Shown: one piece after another, positions 50,014 through 58,051 of the stretch
Layout of the letters: every line of letters begins with the position of its first letter
How positions within the stretch are numbered: position 1 is the first letter of the stretch
Assembly: GCA_903908065.1 (NCBI GenBank)
Contig: CAIVQO010000043.1
Location: 1-64,000 of the forward strand
Reading direction: 5' to 3'
Length of the DNA: 64,000 nucleotides
DNA from: an uncultured beta proteobacterium
GTDB lineage: Bacteria > Pseudomonadota > Gammaproteobacteria > Burkholderiales > Rhodocyclaceae
Translations under genes and position numbers: made by a program
Notes under the pieces: model-generated
What the model was told of the DNA's origin: nothing
What the model saw: the letters and a program-made list of their open reading frames with translations, nothing else
Database searches by the model: none

Positions 50014-50019
50014 TATAAT
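50014..50019 (+). promoter_or_regulatory. -10 box ahead of the arn operon
   Basis: A perfect TATAAT lies 94 bp before the first plus-strand gene in the 264-bp gap between alaA and the arn operon. No good -35 is found at 16-18 bp. I see no PmrA-like direct repeat in the gap. The rest of the gap shows no ORF or hairpin I can support. Confidence 0.4.
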
Positions 50020-50112
50020 GTTACCGAAGCCGATGCTGCACCGCAAATCCAGACTTGATGCGGCTTTGCGCCCTTCCTGCCCTGTCCGCCGACCACCTGC
50101 CCCGACGCCCGA

Positions 50113-50484
50113 ATGAAGCTGCACGCCTCCGTCACCGCCGGCCTGATGACGATCACTGCCTACGATGCCGGATATGTCGCCGTAAATGGCCGCAAGCTGA
50201 CGCGAAGCTTCCTGCTGACACCGCGAAGCCTGAACGAGGAGTGGCCGGCAAGCAGCATCGAAACCTTGGGACCCGAACACATTGCCGCCATCGCCGCACT
50301 GGAAAGTCCGATCGTGCTACTGGGCACCGGAGCACGCCAGCGGTTTCCGTCTGCCGCAGTGTTGCGTCCGCTGATCGAACGCCGTGTCGGCGTCGAGATC
50401 ATGGATACCCATGCCGCCTGCCGCACCTACAACATCCTGATGGCGGAAGGGCGTGACGTGGCAGCCGCACTGATCATCGAATGA
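50113..50484 (+). CDS. Mth938-like domain protein
   Basis: A 123-residue protein of the Mth938/NDUFAF3 family (DUF498). The core runs YDAGYVAVNGRKLTRSFLL, IVLLGTGARQRFP and the GVEIMDTHAACRTYNILMAE motif. It is a single alpha/beta domain without catalytic residues I can name. The eukaryotic relative assists complex I assembly, but the bacterial role is unknown. It heads the arn operon and overlaps the ArnT gene by four bases. Such a protein is often beside peroxiredoxin or Arn genes in this clade, to my recollection. Confidence 0.8.
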   Translation: MKLHASVTAGLMTITAYDAGYVAVNGRKLTRSFLLTPRSLNEEWPASSIETLGPEHIAAIAALESPIVLLGTGARQRFPSAAVLRPLIERRVGVEIMDTHAACRTYNILMAEGRDVAAALIIE

Positions 50485-52121
50485 GCCCGTCCGGCACGCC
50501 TACGCGCACGAGCGTGCTGTGGCTGATCGCGGTCTTTGCACTGCTGTGGTTCGGCACGCTGGAACACCGCCGGCTGATCAATCCGGACGAAGGGCGCTAC
50601 TCCGAGATTCCGCGCGAAATGGTTGCCAGCGGCGATTGGACCACGCCACGCCTCAACGACATCAAATACTTCTACAAGCCCCCGCTGCAATACTGGGCCA
50701 CGGCTGCCGCGTTCACGGTGTTCGGCGAGCATCACTGGACGGCCCGCCTCTGGCCCGCCCTGACCGGTTTTCTGGGTGTCCTCTTCACCGGCTTTGCGAC
50801 GGCACGACTATTTTCGCCACTGGCGGGCCTGATTGCCGGCGCCGTGCTGGGAAGCAGCGTGCTGTGGAACGTGATCGGGCATGCCAACACGCTGGACATG
50901 GGTGTCAGCGCGCTTTTGGCAGCGGCCATTCTGGCACTCTGCCTGGCGCAGCGCGATGACAGCACGGAAAGTCGGCGCTGGATGGACGGCGCCTGGGCCC
51001 TGCTGGCGCTGGCCACGCTCTCCAAGGGCCTGATCGGGCTGGTGCTGCCGGCGGCCACGGTAGTGGCTTACATACTCTGGCAACGCGACTGGGGGCTCCT
51101 GGCCCGATTGCGGCTGGTACGCGGCACGGCCATCCTCTTGGCGATCACGGCCCCGTGGTTCATCGCGGTCTCCGTCGCCAACCCGGAGTTTCCGCACTAC
51201 TTTTTCATCCACGAACACTTCGAACGCTTCCTGACCAAAACCCATGGTCGCTACCAGCCGGCCTGGTATTTCATCCCGATACTGCTGCTCGGCATGATCC
51301 CCTGGCTGGGCAGCCTGCTCCAGTCGTTCTGGCCAGCGAAGGGATCAACCGGCTCATTCTCCGCGCCGCGCTTCCTACTGGCCTGGACCGTCGTGGTTTT
51401 CAGCTTTTTCTCGGTATCGAGTTCCAAGCTCGCGTCCTACATCCTGCCGATCTTTCCCTCGATTGCAGCCCTGATCGGGGCCTATCTGGCGCAACAACAG
51501 CACCGTTCCAGTCTCGCCTGGCAGGCCGTGCCCGCCATCCTGCTGGCGTGTGCCGCAGGGGTGCTGGCCTACAAGGCACCCGAGTTCGCAACCCCACAAG
51601 TGGGTGTCGCCGCGTATCAGGCCTATCAGCCCTGGCTGTACGCGGCGGCATTGGCTCTGCTTGCCGGGAGCGGATTCGCCTTTATGTTTGGCCGACAGGG
51701 GCGCAGCCTGGCGTTTGCCTTGGCGCTGGCAATCGGCGGCCATGTGTTCGGCCAGTTGTTCCTGCTCGGACACAACGAAATCGGCCGCGTGAACTCAGCT
51801 CATGACGCCGCACTTGCGATCAAAGACAAGCTGCCGCCCGGCGTACCCTTCTTCTCCGCCGACACCTACGACCAGAGCCTTCAGTTCTATCTGAAGCGCA
51901 CCACCACGATGGTGGCCTACCGCGACGAGCTCAGCTTCGGCATCGAACAGGAGCCCAACAAGTTCATCCCGACCATGGCCGAATTCGAGAAGCGATGGCA
52001 TGAACTGCCCGCCGCCTGGGCACTGATGTCGCCCAAGACCTGGGAAGAAATGAACGCCAAGGGACTCCCCATGACCGAACAATTCCGCGACGGCCGTCGC
52101 GTCATCGTGAGCAAGCCATGA
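50481..52121 (+). CDS. arnT: GT39 glycosyltransferase, ArnT-like aminoarabinose transferase
   Basis: A 546-residue polytopic inner-membrane transferase with about 11-13 helices. The first periplasmic loop has the catalytic NPDEGRYSEIPREM motif (near residues 34-47) and KYFYKPPLQYW. FIHEHFERFLTKTHGR lies near 237-252. It should move 4-amino-4-deoxy-L-arabinose from undecaprenyl phosphate to lipid A phosphates. Assignment to ArnT and not a general GT39 enzyme rests on the complete arn gene set behind it. Confidence 0.85.
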   Translation: MSPSGTPTRTSVLWLIAVFALLWFGTLEHRRLINPDEGRYSEIPREMVASGDWTTPRLNDIKYFYKPPLQYWATAAAFTVFGEHHWTARLWPALTGFLGVLFTGFATARLFSPLAGLIAGAVLGSSVLWNVIGHANTLDMGVSALLAAAILALCLAQRDDSTESRRWMDGAWALLALATLSKGLIGLVLPAATVVAYILWQRDWGLLARLRLVRGTAILLAITAPWFIAVSVANPEFPHYFFIHEHFERFLTKTHGRYQPAWYFIPILLLGMIPWLGSLLQSFWPAKGSTGSFSAPRFLLAWTVVVFSFFSVSSSKLASYILPIFPSIAALIGAYLAQQQHRSSLAWQAVPAILLACAAGVLAYKAPEFATPQVGVAAYQAYQPWLYAAALALLAGSGFAFMFGRQGRSLAFALALAIGGHVFGQLFLLGHNEIGRVNSAHDAALAIKDKLPPGVPFFSADTYDQSLQFYLKRTTTMVAYRDELSFGIEQEPNKFIPTMAEFEKRWHELPAAWALMSPKTWEEMNAKGLPMTEQFRDGRRVIVSKP

Positions 52122-52489
52122 GCGGCATCAGTTTTGCACTCATCCTGACCGGGGTATTGCTCAATGCCGCTGCCCAACTCCTGCTGAAGGCCGGCACGAA
52201 TGTCGTCGGGCATTTCGAGTTCCATGCCGAAAACATAATACCGATCGGCCTCAAGCTGGCGTTCCAGCCCTACATCATGGGCGGCATGGCCTGTTATGCC
52301 ATCAGCCTGGTGGTCTGGATCATGGCGTTGTCCAGGGTGCCGGTGTCGATTGCCTATCCCATGCTGTCGATCGGGTATGTGATCAATGCCTTCATCGCCT
52401 GGCAGTGGTTTGGCGAAGCGCTTGCCGCCCAAAAGCTGCTCGGCATCGGTTTCATCGTGGTGGGTGTGTTTCTGGTAGCACGTTCATGA
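52118..52489 (+). CDS. arnE: Small EamA/SMR-type flippase subunit, ArnE-like
   Basis: A 123-residue protein with four transmembrane helices. The second half is rich in small-multidrug-resistance-like motifs (ISLVVWIMALSRVPVSIAYP, then LSIGYVINAFIAW). In enterics ArnE and ArnF form the flippase for undecaprenyl-phosphate-aminoarabinose. Only one such gene is present here, so it may act as a homodimer. It overlaps both neighbours by four bases. Confidence 0.75.
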   Translation: MSGISFALILTGVLLNAAAQLLLKAGTNVVGHFEFHAENIIPIGLKLAFQPYIMGGMACYAISLVVWIMALSRVPVSIAYPMLSIGYVINAFIAWQWFGEALAAQKLLGIGFIVVGVFLVARS

Positions 52490-53616
52490 GCCTCGATTTC
52501 CTCCCCTTCACCCGTCCTTCAATCGATGAAGCGACGATCGCCGAGGTCGCCAATGTCCTGCGTTCGGGCTGGATCACCAGCGGTCCGAAAGTGCAAGCCT
52601 TCGAGGCTGCCCTGTCCGCGCATTGCGGCGGCCGGCCGGTGCGCGCCTTCAACTCCGGCACGGCAACACTCGAGGTCGCATTGCGCCTGGCAGGAGTCGG
52701 CGCTGGCGACACGGTGATTACCACGCCGCTCACGTGGGTCGCCACCGCCAACGTGATCCTGGAGGTCGGCGCCACGCCGATCCTGGTCGATGTCGATCCA
52801 CTTACTCGCAATATCGATCTTTCGAAAGTGGACGCCGCGATTCGGCCAGACACCAAGGCCATCATTCCGGTGGATCTGGCCGGGCTGCCAGTCGATCGCG
52901 ACCGACTTTACGCGATCGCTGACCGACGTGGCCTGCGGGTGATCGAGGATGCCGCGCAATCGCTGGGCGCCTCTTGGAACGGCACACCCATCGGCAGCGC
53001 GTTTGGCGCCGGTCGCGGTTTCGTTTCGTTCAGTTTCCATGCCAATAAAAACCTGACGACGTCCGAGGGCGGGGCGCTGGTGCTTCCCGCCGACATCGAC
53101 ACCGGTCTTTGTGAGCGTCTGCGGCTGCAAGGCGTACGGCGCTTCCCGGACGGCGGCATGGACGTTGACGTGCTGGGCGGCAAGTTCAATCTGACTGACA
53201 TTGCGGCCGCCATCGGATTGGGCCAGTTGCCCCATCTGGCTACCTTTACCGCCCGCCGGCGTGAACTGGCACGTACCTATCTCACCACCCTCCAAGCGGT
53301 TCCCGGCCTCGACCTGCCACCGGCCGATTTAAACCAAGGCAACTGGCACATGTTCCAGCCTTTGCTGCCGCCGGGCACAGATCGCGGCCAGTTCATCGCG
53401 GGCATGAAGGCGCGAGGTATCGGCGTCGGCGTGCACTATCCTGCGCTGCATTTGTTTTCGCTGTATCGCGCGCTGGGCTTCAAGGAAGGGGATTTTCCCC
53501 AAGCCGAGGATATCGGCCGCCGCACGATCACGCTGCCGCTTTTCCCCGCGATGCAGGATAGTGACATCGAGCGCGTTTGCTCTGCCCTCAGGGCCACATT
53601 GTCGGAGCTCACATGA
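52486..53616 (+). CDS. arnB: UDP-4-amino-4-deoxy-L-arabinose aminotransferase
   Basis: A 376-residue DegT/StrS aminotransferase from the ATG at 52486. FLPFTRPSIDEATI and SGWITSGPKVQAFE at the N-terminus are the ArnB signature. The PLP lysine is in FSFHANKNLTTSEGG near residue 187. It converts UDP-Ara4O to UDP-Ara4N with glutamate. Compared with the other DegT protein of this window (2328-3437), the active-site region is clearly of the Arn branch. Confidence 0.9.
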   Translation: MSLDFLPFTRPSIDEATIAEVANVLRSGWITSGPKVQAFEAALSAHCGGRPVRAFNSGTATLEVALRLAGVGAGDTVITTPLTWVATANVILEVGATPILVDVDPLTRNIDLSKVDAAIRPDTKAIIPVDLAGLPVDRDRLYAIADRRGLRVIEDAAQSLGASWNGTPIGSAFGAGRGFVSFSFHANKNLTTSEGGALVLPADIDTGLCERLRLQGVRRFPDGGMDVDVLGGKFNLTDIAAAIGLGQLPHLATFTARRRELARTYLTTLQAVPGLDLPPADLNQGNWHMFQPLLPPGTDRGQFIAGMKARGIGVGVHYPALHLFSLYRALGFKEGDFPQAEDIGRRTITLPLFPAMQDSDIERVCSALRATLSELT

Positions 53617-54563
53617 GTTCGCCCATGCTTTCCATTGTCATCCCGGTCTATAACGAGGAATCGGGACTTGCCACGCTTTTCGGAAGACTCTACCCCGCGC
53701 TCGACGCCCTCGGCGAAATTTACGAGATCGTTTTTGTTAACGACGGCAGCCGCGATCGCTCGGCGGCAATCTTGCGCGAGCAATTCGACAAGCGCCCCGA
53801 TGTCACGCGGGTGATCCTGTTTGCCGCGAATGCCGGGCAGCACATGGCGATCATGGCCGGATTCGAACACTGCCGGGGGGAAATCATCATCACCCTGGAT
53901 GCCGACCTGCAAAATCCGCCGGAGGAAATTCACAAGCTGATCGCGAAGATGCGAGAAGGCCACGACTACGTCGGCAGCATCCGCCGCAAGCGGCAGGACA
54001 GCCTGTTCCGGACCTGGGCGTCGAAGGCAATGAATCGCCTGCGGGAGAAGATCACCCGGATCAAGATCACCGACCAGGGCAATATGCTGCGGGCCTATTC
54101 GCGCAGCGTGGTGAACGCGATCAACAGTTGCAAGGAAGTTGCGACCTTCATTCCCGCTCTGGCCTACACCTTCGCCCGTAGCCCGGCCGAAGTGGTGGTG
54201 GAGCATGAAGAGCGTGCCGCCGGCGAATCGAAGTACTCCCTGTACAGCCTAATCCGGCTCAATTTCGACCTGATGACCGGCTTCTCGCTGGTGCCGCTGC
54301 AATGGTTCTCCATGCTCGGCATCCTGGTCTCGCTGGGATCTGCCGCACTCTTCGTGTTGCTGATCGTGCGCCGCCTGATCGTCGGTCCGGAAGCCGAGGG
54401 GCTGTTCACCCTCTTCGCCCTGATGTTTTTCCTGATTGGATTGGCGCTGTTCGGCATCGGACTGCTCGGCGAATACGTGGGACGGGTCTATCAGCAGGTG
54501 CGTCATCGGCCGCGCTATCTGGTCGACGCCATCCTCGAGCGCGACGAGACCCGGGCACCATGA
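53613..54563 (+). CDS. arnC: Undecaprenyl-phosphate 4-deoxy-4-formamido-L-arabinose transferase
   Basis: A 316-residue GT2 enzyme starting at the ATG at 53613, which overlaps the arnB stop. The GT2 fold shows SIVIPVYNEESGL (about residue 7), VFVNDGSRDRS and TLDADLQNPPEEI (DxD-like). The catalytic KITDQGNMLRAYSR region follows, and two C-terminal transmembrane helices lie at about 235-295. It loads the formylated aminoarabinose onto undecaprenyl phosphate. Confidence 0.9.
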   Translation: MSSPMLSIVIPVYNEESGLATLFGRLYPALDALGEIYEIVFVNDGSRDRSAAILREQFDKRPDVTRVILFAANAGQHMAIMAGFEHCRGEIIITLDADLQNPPEEIHKLIAKMREGHDYVGSIRRKRQDSLFRTWASKAMNRLREKITRIKITDQGNMLRAYSRSVVNAINSCKEVATFIPALAYTFARSPAEVVVEHEERAAGESKYSLYSLIRLNFDLMTGFSLVPLQWFSMLGILVSLGSAALFVLLIVRRLIVGPEAEGLFTLFALMFFLIGLALFGIGLLGEYVGRVYQQVRHRPRYLVDAILERDETRAP

Positions 54564-55495
54564 GCCGCGCCATCGTCTTCGCCTACCACAATGTAGGCGT
54601 GCGCTGCCTTTCCGTGCTACTGGCGCACGGCGTCGACGTTGCGATGGTGGTGACCCACCAGGACAACCCAAAAGAAACCATCTGGTTCGACAGCGTGGCG
54701 GAACTGGCTGCCCGACACGGCATTCCGGTAATTACCCCCGACGATCCGAACGACCCCGCCATTGTCTCCCTGCTGACGACGCTGCAACCTGATTTCCTGT
54801 TCTCCTTCTACTACCGCCTGATGCTCAAGGCGCCGCTGCTGGCCTTGCCGGCGCACGGCGCATGGAACATGCACGGCTCGCTGCTGCCGAAGTATCGCGG
54901 CCGCGTGCCGGTTAATTGGGCGATCATCCACGGCGAGCGCGAAACTGGCGCCACCTTGCACGGCATGGTGGAAAAGCCCGACGCCGGCGGCATCGTGGCG
55001 CAGCAGGCGGTGCCGATCCTGCCCGATGACACGGCCGGCGAGGTGTTCAACAAAGTCACGCTGGCAGCCGAAATCGCGCTTGACCGGGTCCTGCCCGACC
55101 TGCTCGACCAACGGGCCGTCCCGCAAGCCCAGGATCTCGCCGCCGGCAGCTATTTCGGGGGGCGCAAGGCCGAGGATGGACGGATTGACTGGACCCGCCC
55201 CGCCGCCGAAGTTCACAATCTGATCCGCGCGGTGGCGCCTCCCTACCCAGGTGCCTTCTGCGATACCGCCCGGGGCCGCCTCACCGTGCTTCGGTCGCTG
55301 CATCCGACGGGTGAAACCGGACCCCACGGCGGGCAACCAACACTATTTTCCCATGACGGAAAGCTGTATGCCGAATGCGGTGACGGCCGGCTTTTGCGGC
55401 TCCTCGCGGTAGAATTGTCAAGTTTGCCGACGTCGGCCATCACGACGAGCAACCAGTTCAACGCTATCTTCAGCTCTCCCCTCCCCCTGACATGA
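54560..55495 (+). CDS. arnA1: UDP-Ara4N formyltransferase (ArnA N-terminal half as separate gene)
   Basis: A 311-residue protein corresponding to the first half of enteric ArnA. It starts at the ATG at 54560 within the arnC stop. The folate-dependent formyltransferase loop NMHGSLLPKYRGRVPVNWAI is near residue 103, preceded by FSFYYRLMLKAPLL. The C-terminal subdomain spans about 205-300. It formylates UDP-Ara4N before transfer to the lipid carrier. The decarboxylase half is a separate gene overlapping by four bases. The gene symbol is descriptive only. Confidence 0.87.
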   Translation: MSRAIVFAYHNVGVRCLSVLLAHGVDVAMVVTHQDNPKETIWFDSVAELAARHGIPVITPDDPNDPAIVSLLTTLQPDFLFSFYYRLMLKAPLLALPAHGAWNMHGSLLPKYRGRVPVNWAIIHGERETGATLHGMVEKPDAGGIVAQQAVPILPDDTAGEVFNKVTLAAEIALDRVLPDLLDQRAVPQAQDLAAGSYFGGRKAEDGRIDWTRPAAEVHNLIRAVAPPYPGAFCDTARGRLTVLRSLHPTGETGPHGGQPTLFSHDGKLYAECGDGRLLRLLAVELSSLPTSAITTSNQFNAIFSSPLPLT

Positions 55496-56535
55496 AAAAA
55501 ATCCTCATCCTCGGCGTAAACGGCTTCATCGGCCATCACCTTTCCCAGCGCATCATGAGCACCACCGACTGGGAGGTTTATGGCATGGACATGAACTCCG
55601 AGCGGGTCGCCGACCTGATGGACAACCCACGTTTTCATTTTTTCGAAGGCGACATCACCATCAACAAGGAGTGGATCGAGTATCACGTCAAGAAATGCGA
55701 CGTTATCCTGCCCCTGGTGGCCATCGCCACGCCGGCCACCTACGTCAAGGAGCCGTTGCGTGTCTTTGAACTCGACTTCGAAGCCAACCTGCCCATCGTC
55801 CGTCAGGCGGTGAAATACAAGAAGCGCGTCATCTTCCCGTCGACCTCCGAGGTCTATGGCATGAGCCAGGATCCGGAGTTCGATCCGGACAATTCGCCCT
55901 TGATCTACGGCCCGATCAACAAGCCACGGTGGATTTATGCCTGCGCCAAGCAGATGATGGACCGTGTGATCCACGCCTACGGCCAGCAGGAAGGCTTGCA
56001 ATACACGCTGTTCCGCCCCTTCAACTGGATCGGGCCGGGCCTTGATTCGATCCATACGCCGAAGGAAGGCAGCTCGCGTGTCATCACCCAGTTTCTTGGT
56101 CACATCGTGCGCGGCGAACCGATCAAGCTGGTCGATGGTGGCGCACAGAAGCGCTCCTTCACCTATGTCACCGATGGCATCGACGCCCTGATGAAGATCA
56201 TCGAGAACAAGGACGACGTCGCCAACGGCAAGATCTACAACATCGGCAACCCGCGCAACAACTATTCGATCCGCGAACTCGCCACGTTGATGCTGGATCT
56301 GGCACGGCAGTACCCGGAGTACGCCGAGAGCGTGGCGAAGGTCAAGGTGCTCGAAACCACGTCAGCAGAGTATTACGGCAAGGGCTATCAGGACACCCAG
56401 CACCGCGTGCCCAAGATCGCCAACACCATGGCCGATCTGGCCTGGGAACCCAAGGTGAAGTTCGAGGATGCCCTGCGCGGTATCTTCGAAGCCTACCGGG
56501 GCGACGTTGCGGAAGCACGCAAGCTGATGGATTGA
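55492..56535 (+). CDS. arnA2: UDP-glucuronate oxidative decarboxylase (ArnA C-terminal half)
   Basis: A 347-residue extended SDR matching the second half of ArnA. GVNGFIGHHL is at residues 8-17. FPSTSEVYGMSQDPEF, the YACAKQMMDR Tyr-Lys pair and GGAQKRSFTYVTDGIDAL are characteristic of the UDP-GlcA C4-oxidising decarboxylase branch. It yields UDP-4-keto-L-arabinose for ArnB. Separate genes for the two ArnA activities remove the hexameric fusion of enterics. The symbol is descriptive. Confidence 0.88.
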   Translation: MKKILILGVNGFIGHHLSQRIMSTTDWEVYGMDMNSERVADLMDNPRFHFFEGDITINKEWIEYHVKKCDVILPLVAIATPATYVKEPLRVFELDFEANLPIVRQAVKYKKRVIFPSTSEVYGMSQDPEFDPDNSPLIYGPINKPRWIYACAKQMMDRVIHAYGQQEGLQYTLFRPFNWIGPGLDSIHTPKEGSSRVITQFLGHIVRGEPIKLVDGGAQKRSFTYVTDGIDALMKIIENKDDVANGKIYNIGNPRNNYSIRELATLMLDLARQYPEYAESVAKVKVLETTSAEYYGKGYQDTQHRVPKIANTMADLAWEPKVKFEDALRGIFEAYRGDVAEARKLMD

Positions 56536-56540
56536 GCTGC

Positions 56541-57467
56541 ATGCCGAAGCTGGCACTGAAAATCGATGTCGATACCTGGCGCGGCACCTTGCAAGGGGTG
56601 CCTCGTCTGGTGGAAATCCTGCGTCGCCATCACGCGGGCGCCAGTTTCCTGTTTTCGCTGGGGCCGGATCACACCGGGCGAGCCATCAAACGCGTGTTCC
56701 GCCCCGGTTTCATGAAAAAAGTACAGCGCACGTCGGTGGTCTCCCATTACGGACTGAAGACGCTGATGTACGGCACGTTGCTGCCCGGGCCGGATATCGG
56801 AAAACACGGCGCCGACATCATGCGCGCCACGGCGGAAGCCGGTTTCGAGACAGCCATCCATTGCTGGGACCACGTCAAATGGCAGGACGGTGTCGCCACG
56901 GCCGACATGGCGTGGACGGAACTGGAAATGCGTCGTGCCCACCAGCGCTATGTTGAAGTTTTTGGCGTTGAACCTCAGGGCCACGGCGCCGCCGGCTGGC
57001 AGATGAATGCCCACGCCCTGCGCATGACACAACGCCTTGCTTACCGATGGGCCTCGGACTGCCGTGGCCGCCACCCGTTTATTCCGCTATGGAACGCCGA
57101 GATCGTTGACTGCCCGCAATTGCCGACGACACTGCCAACCCTGGATGAACTGATCGGTATCGATGAGCTCACCGTCGACAATGTTCATCTGCATCTGCTG
57201 CGCCTGACGGCTGAGCTGTCGCAGGATCACGTCTTCACGATGCATGCCGAGCTGGAAGGTCTCAAATTCGGCGACACGCTTGAACGCCTGCTGACGGGCT
57301 GGCGTGAGCAAGGCTACGAGATGGTATCGCTCAGCACCTTGCGCGATACCCTCGATCCGACCCAGTTGCCGCGCCACGAGATCCTTTGGGGTGAGTTACC
57401 GGGTCGCTCCGGCCAGTTGATGGTGCAAGGCGAGGAATTTCTCTCTACCTGGAAGGAAGCTGCATGA
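56541..57467 (+). CDS. arnD: 4-deoxy-4-formamido-L-arabinose-phosphoundecaprenol deformylase
   Basis: A 308-residue NodB-type polysaccharide deacetylase-fold enzyme. It starts at the ATG at 56541 (MPKLALKIDVDTWRGT), six bases after the decarboxylase stop; a TTG three codons earlier overlaps that stop. Metal-binding DVDTW, the HCWDHVKWQD segment near residue 113 and HGAAGWQMN near 151 are seen. It removes the formyl group on the lipid carrier, making the sequence irreversible. Confidence 0.9.
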   Translation: MPKLALKIDVDTWRGTLQGVPRLVEILRRHHAGASFLFSLGPDHTGRAIKRVFRPGFMKKVQRTSVVSHYGLKTLMYGTLLPGPDIGKHGADIMRATAEAGFETAIHCWDHVKWQDGVATADMAWTELEMRRAHQRYVEVFGVEPQGHGAAGWQMNAHALRMTQRLAYRWASDCRGRHPFIPLWNAEIVDCPQLPTTLPTLDELIGIDELTVDNVHLHLLRLTAELSQDHVFTMHAELEGLKFGDTLERLLTGWREQGYEMVSLSTLRDTLDPTQLPRHEILWGELPGRSGQLMVQGEEFLSTWKEAA

Positions 57468-57955
57468 TTGAAACCTTCAAGTCCACCCCCTCCATACCCT
57501 CCGCCATCGGACTGCAGGTCCCCGATTTCACCGTGCCCGCCACGGGTGGAGACTTCACGCTGTCGGCCCATCTCGGCAAACCCGTAGTGCTCTATTTCTA
57601 TCCCAAGGACAACACCCCGGGTTGCACCACCCAGGCGCAGCAATTCCGCGACCTGCACCGTGAATTCGTCAAGGCAGGATGTGTCGTCATTGGCGTCTCG
57701 CGCGATTCGCTGAAGTCACATGAAGGCTTCAAGGCCAAACTGGGGCTGCCCTTCGACCTGATTTCCGACATCGAGGGCGTACTTTGCCGCATGTTTGACG
57801 TGGTCAAGAACAAGATGCTGTATGGCAAGAAGGTGCTCGGCATCGAGCGTTCGACCTTCCTGATCGACGCCCATGGCATCCTGCGCCAGGAGTGGCGCGC
57901 GACCAAGGCGGACGGCAACGCCGCCACCGTACTCGAGGCTGTGCGCAAGCTGTAA
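57464..57955 (+). CDS. bcp: Thioredoxin-dependent peroxiredoxin (Bcp/PrxQ)
   Basis: A 163-residue peroxiredoxin of the PrxQ group. The peroxidatic cysteine is in YPKDNTPGCTTQAQQFRD (about residue 47). The usual nearby resolving cysteine five residues later is absent (Gln), and another cysteine lies further on (GCVVIGVSRDS). It detoxifies hydroperoxides. The ATG overlaps the arnD stop, so it belongs to the arn transcript. It ends the operon; I see no clear terminator in the 96-bp gap to phoH. Confidence 0.9.
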   Translation: MIETFKSTPSIPSAIGLQVPDFTVPATGGDFTLSAHLGKPVVLYFYPKDNTPGCTTQAQQFRDLHREFVKAGCVVIGVSRDSLKSHEGFKAKLGLPFDLISDIEGVLCRMFDVVKNKMLYGKKVLGIERSTFLIDAHGILRQEWRATKADGNAATVLEAVRKL

Positions 57956-58051
57956 TCTGAAACAGGGGGCGCTTTCGGTCGCTTCCCTTCGCCTATCCCA
58001 ACGCCCCGGCTGGCTATCTTGAGTCAGCCGCCACACGACTCCGGGGGAGCA

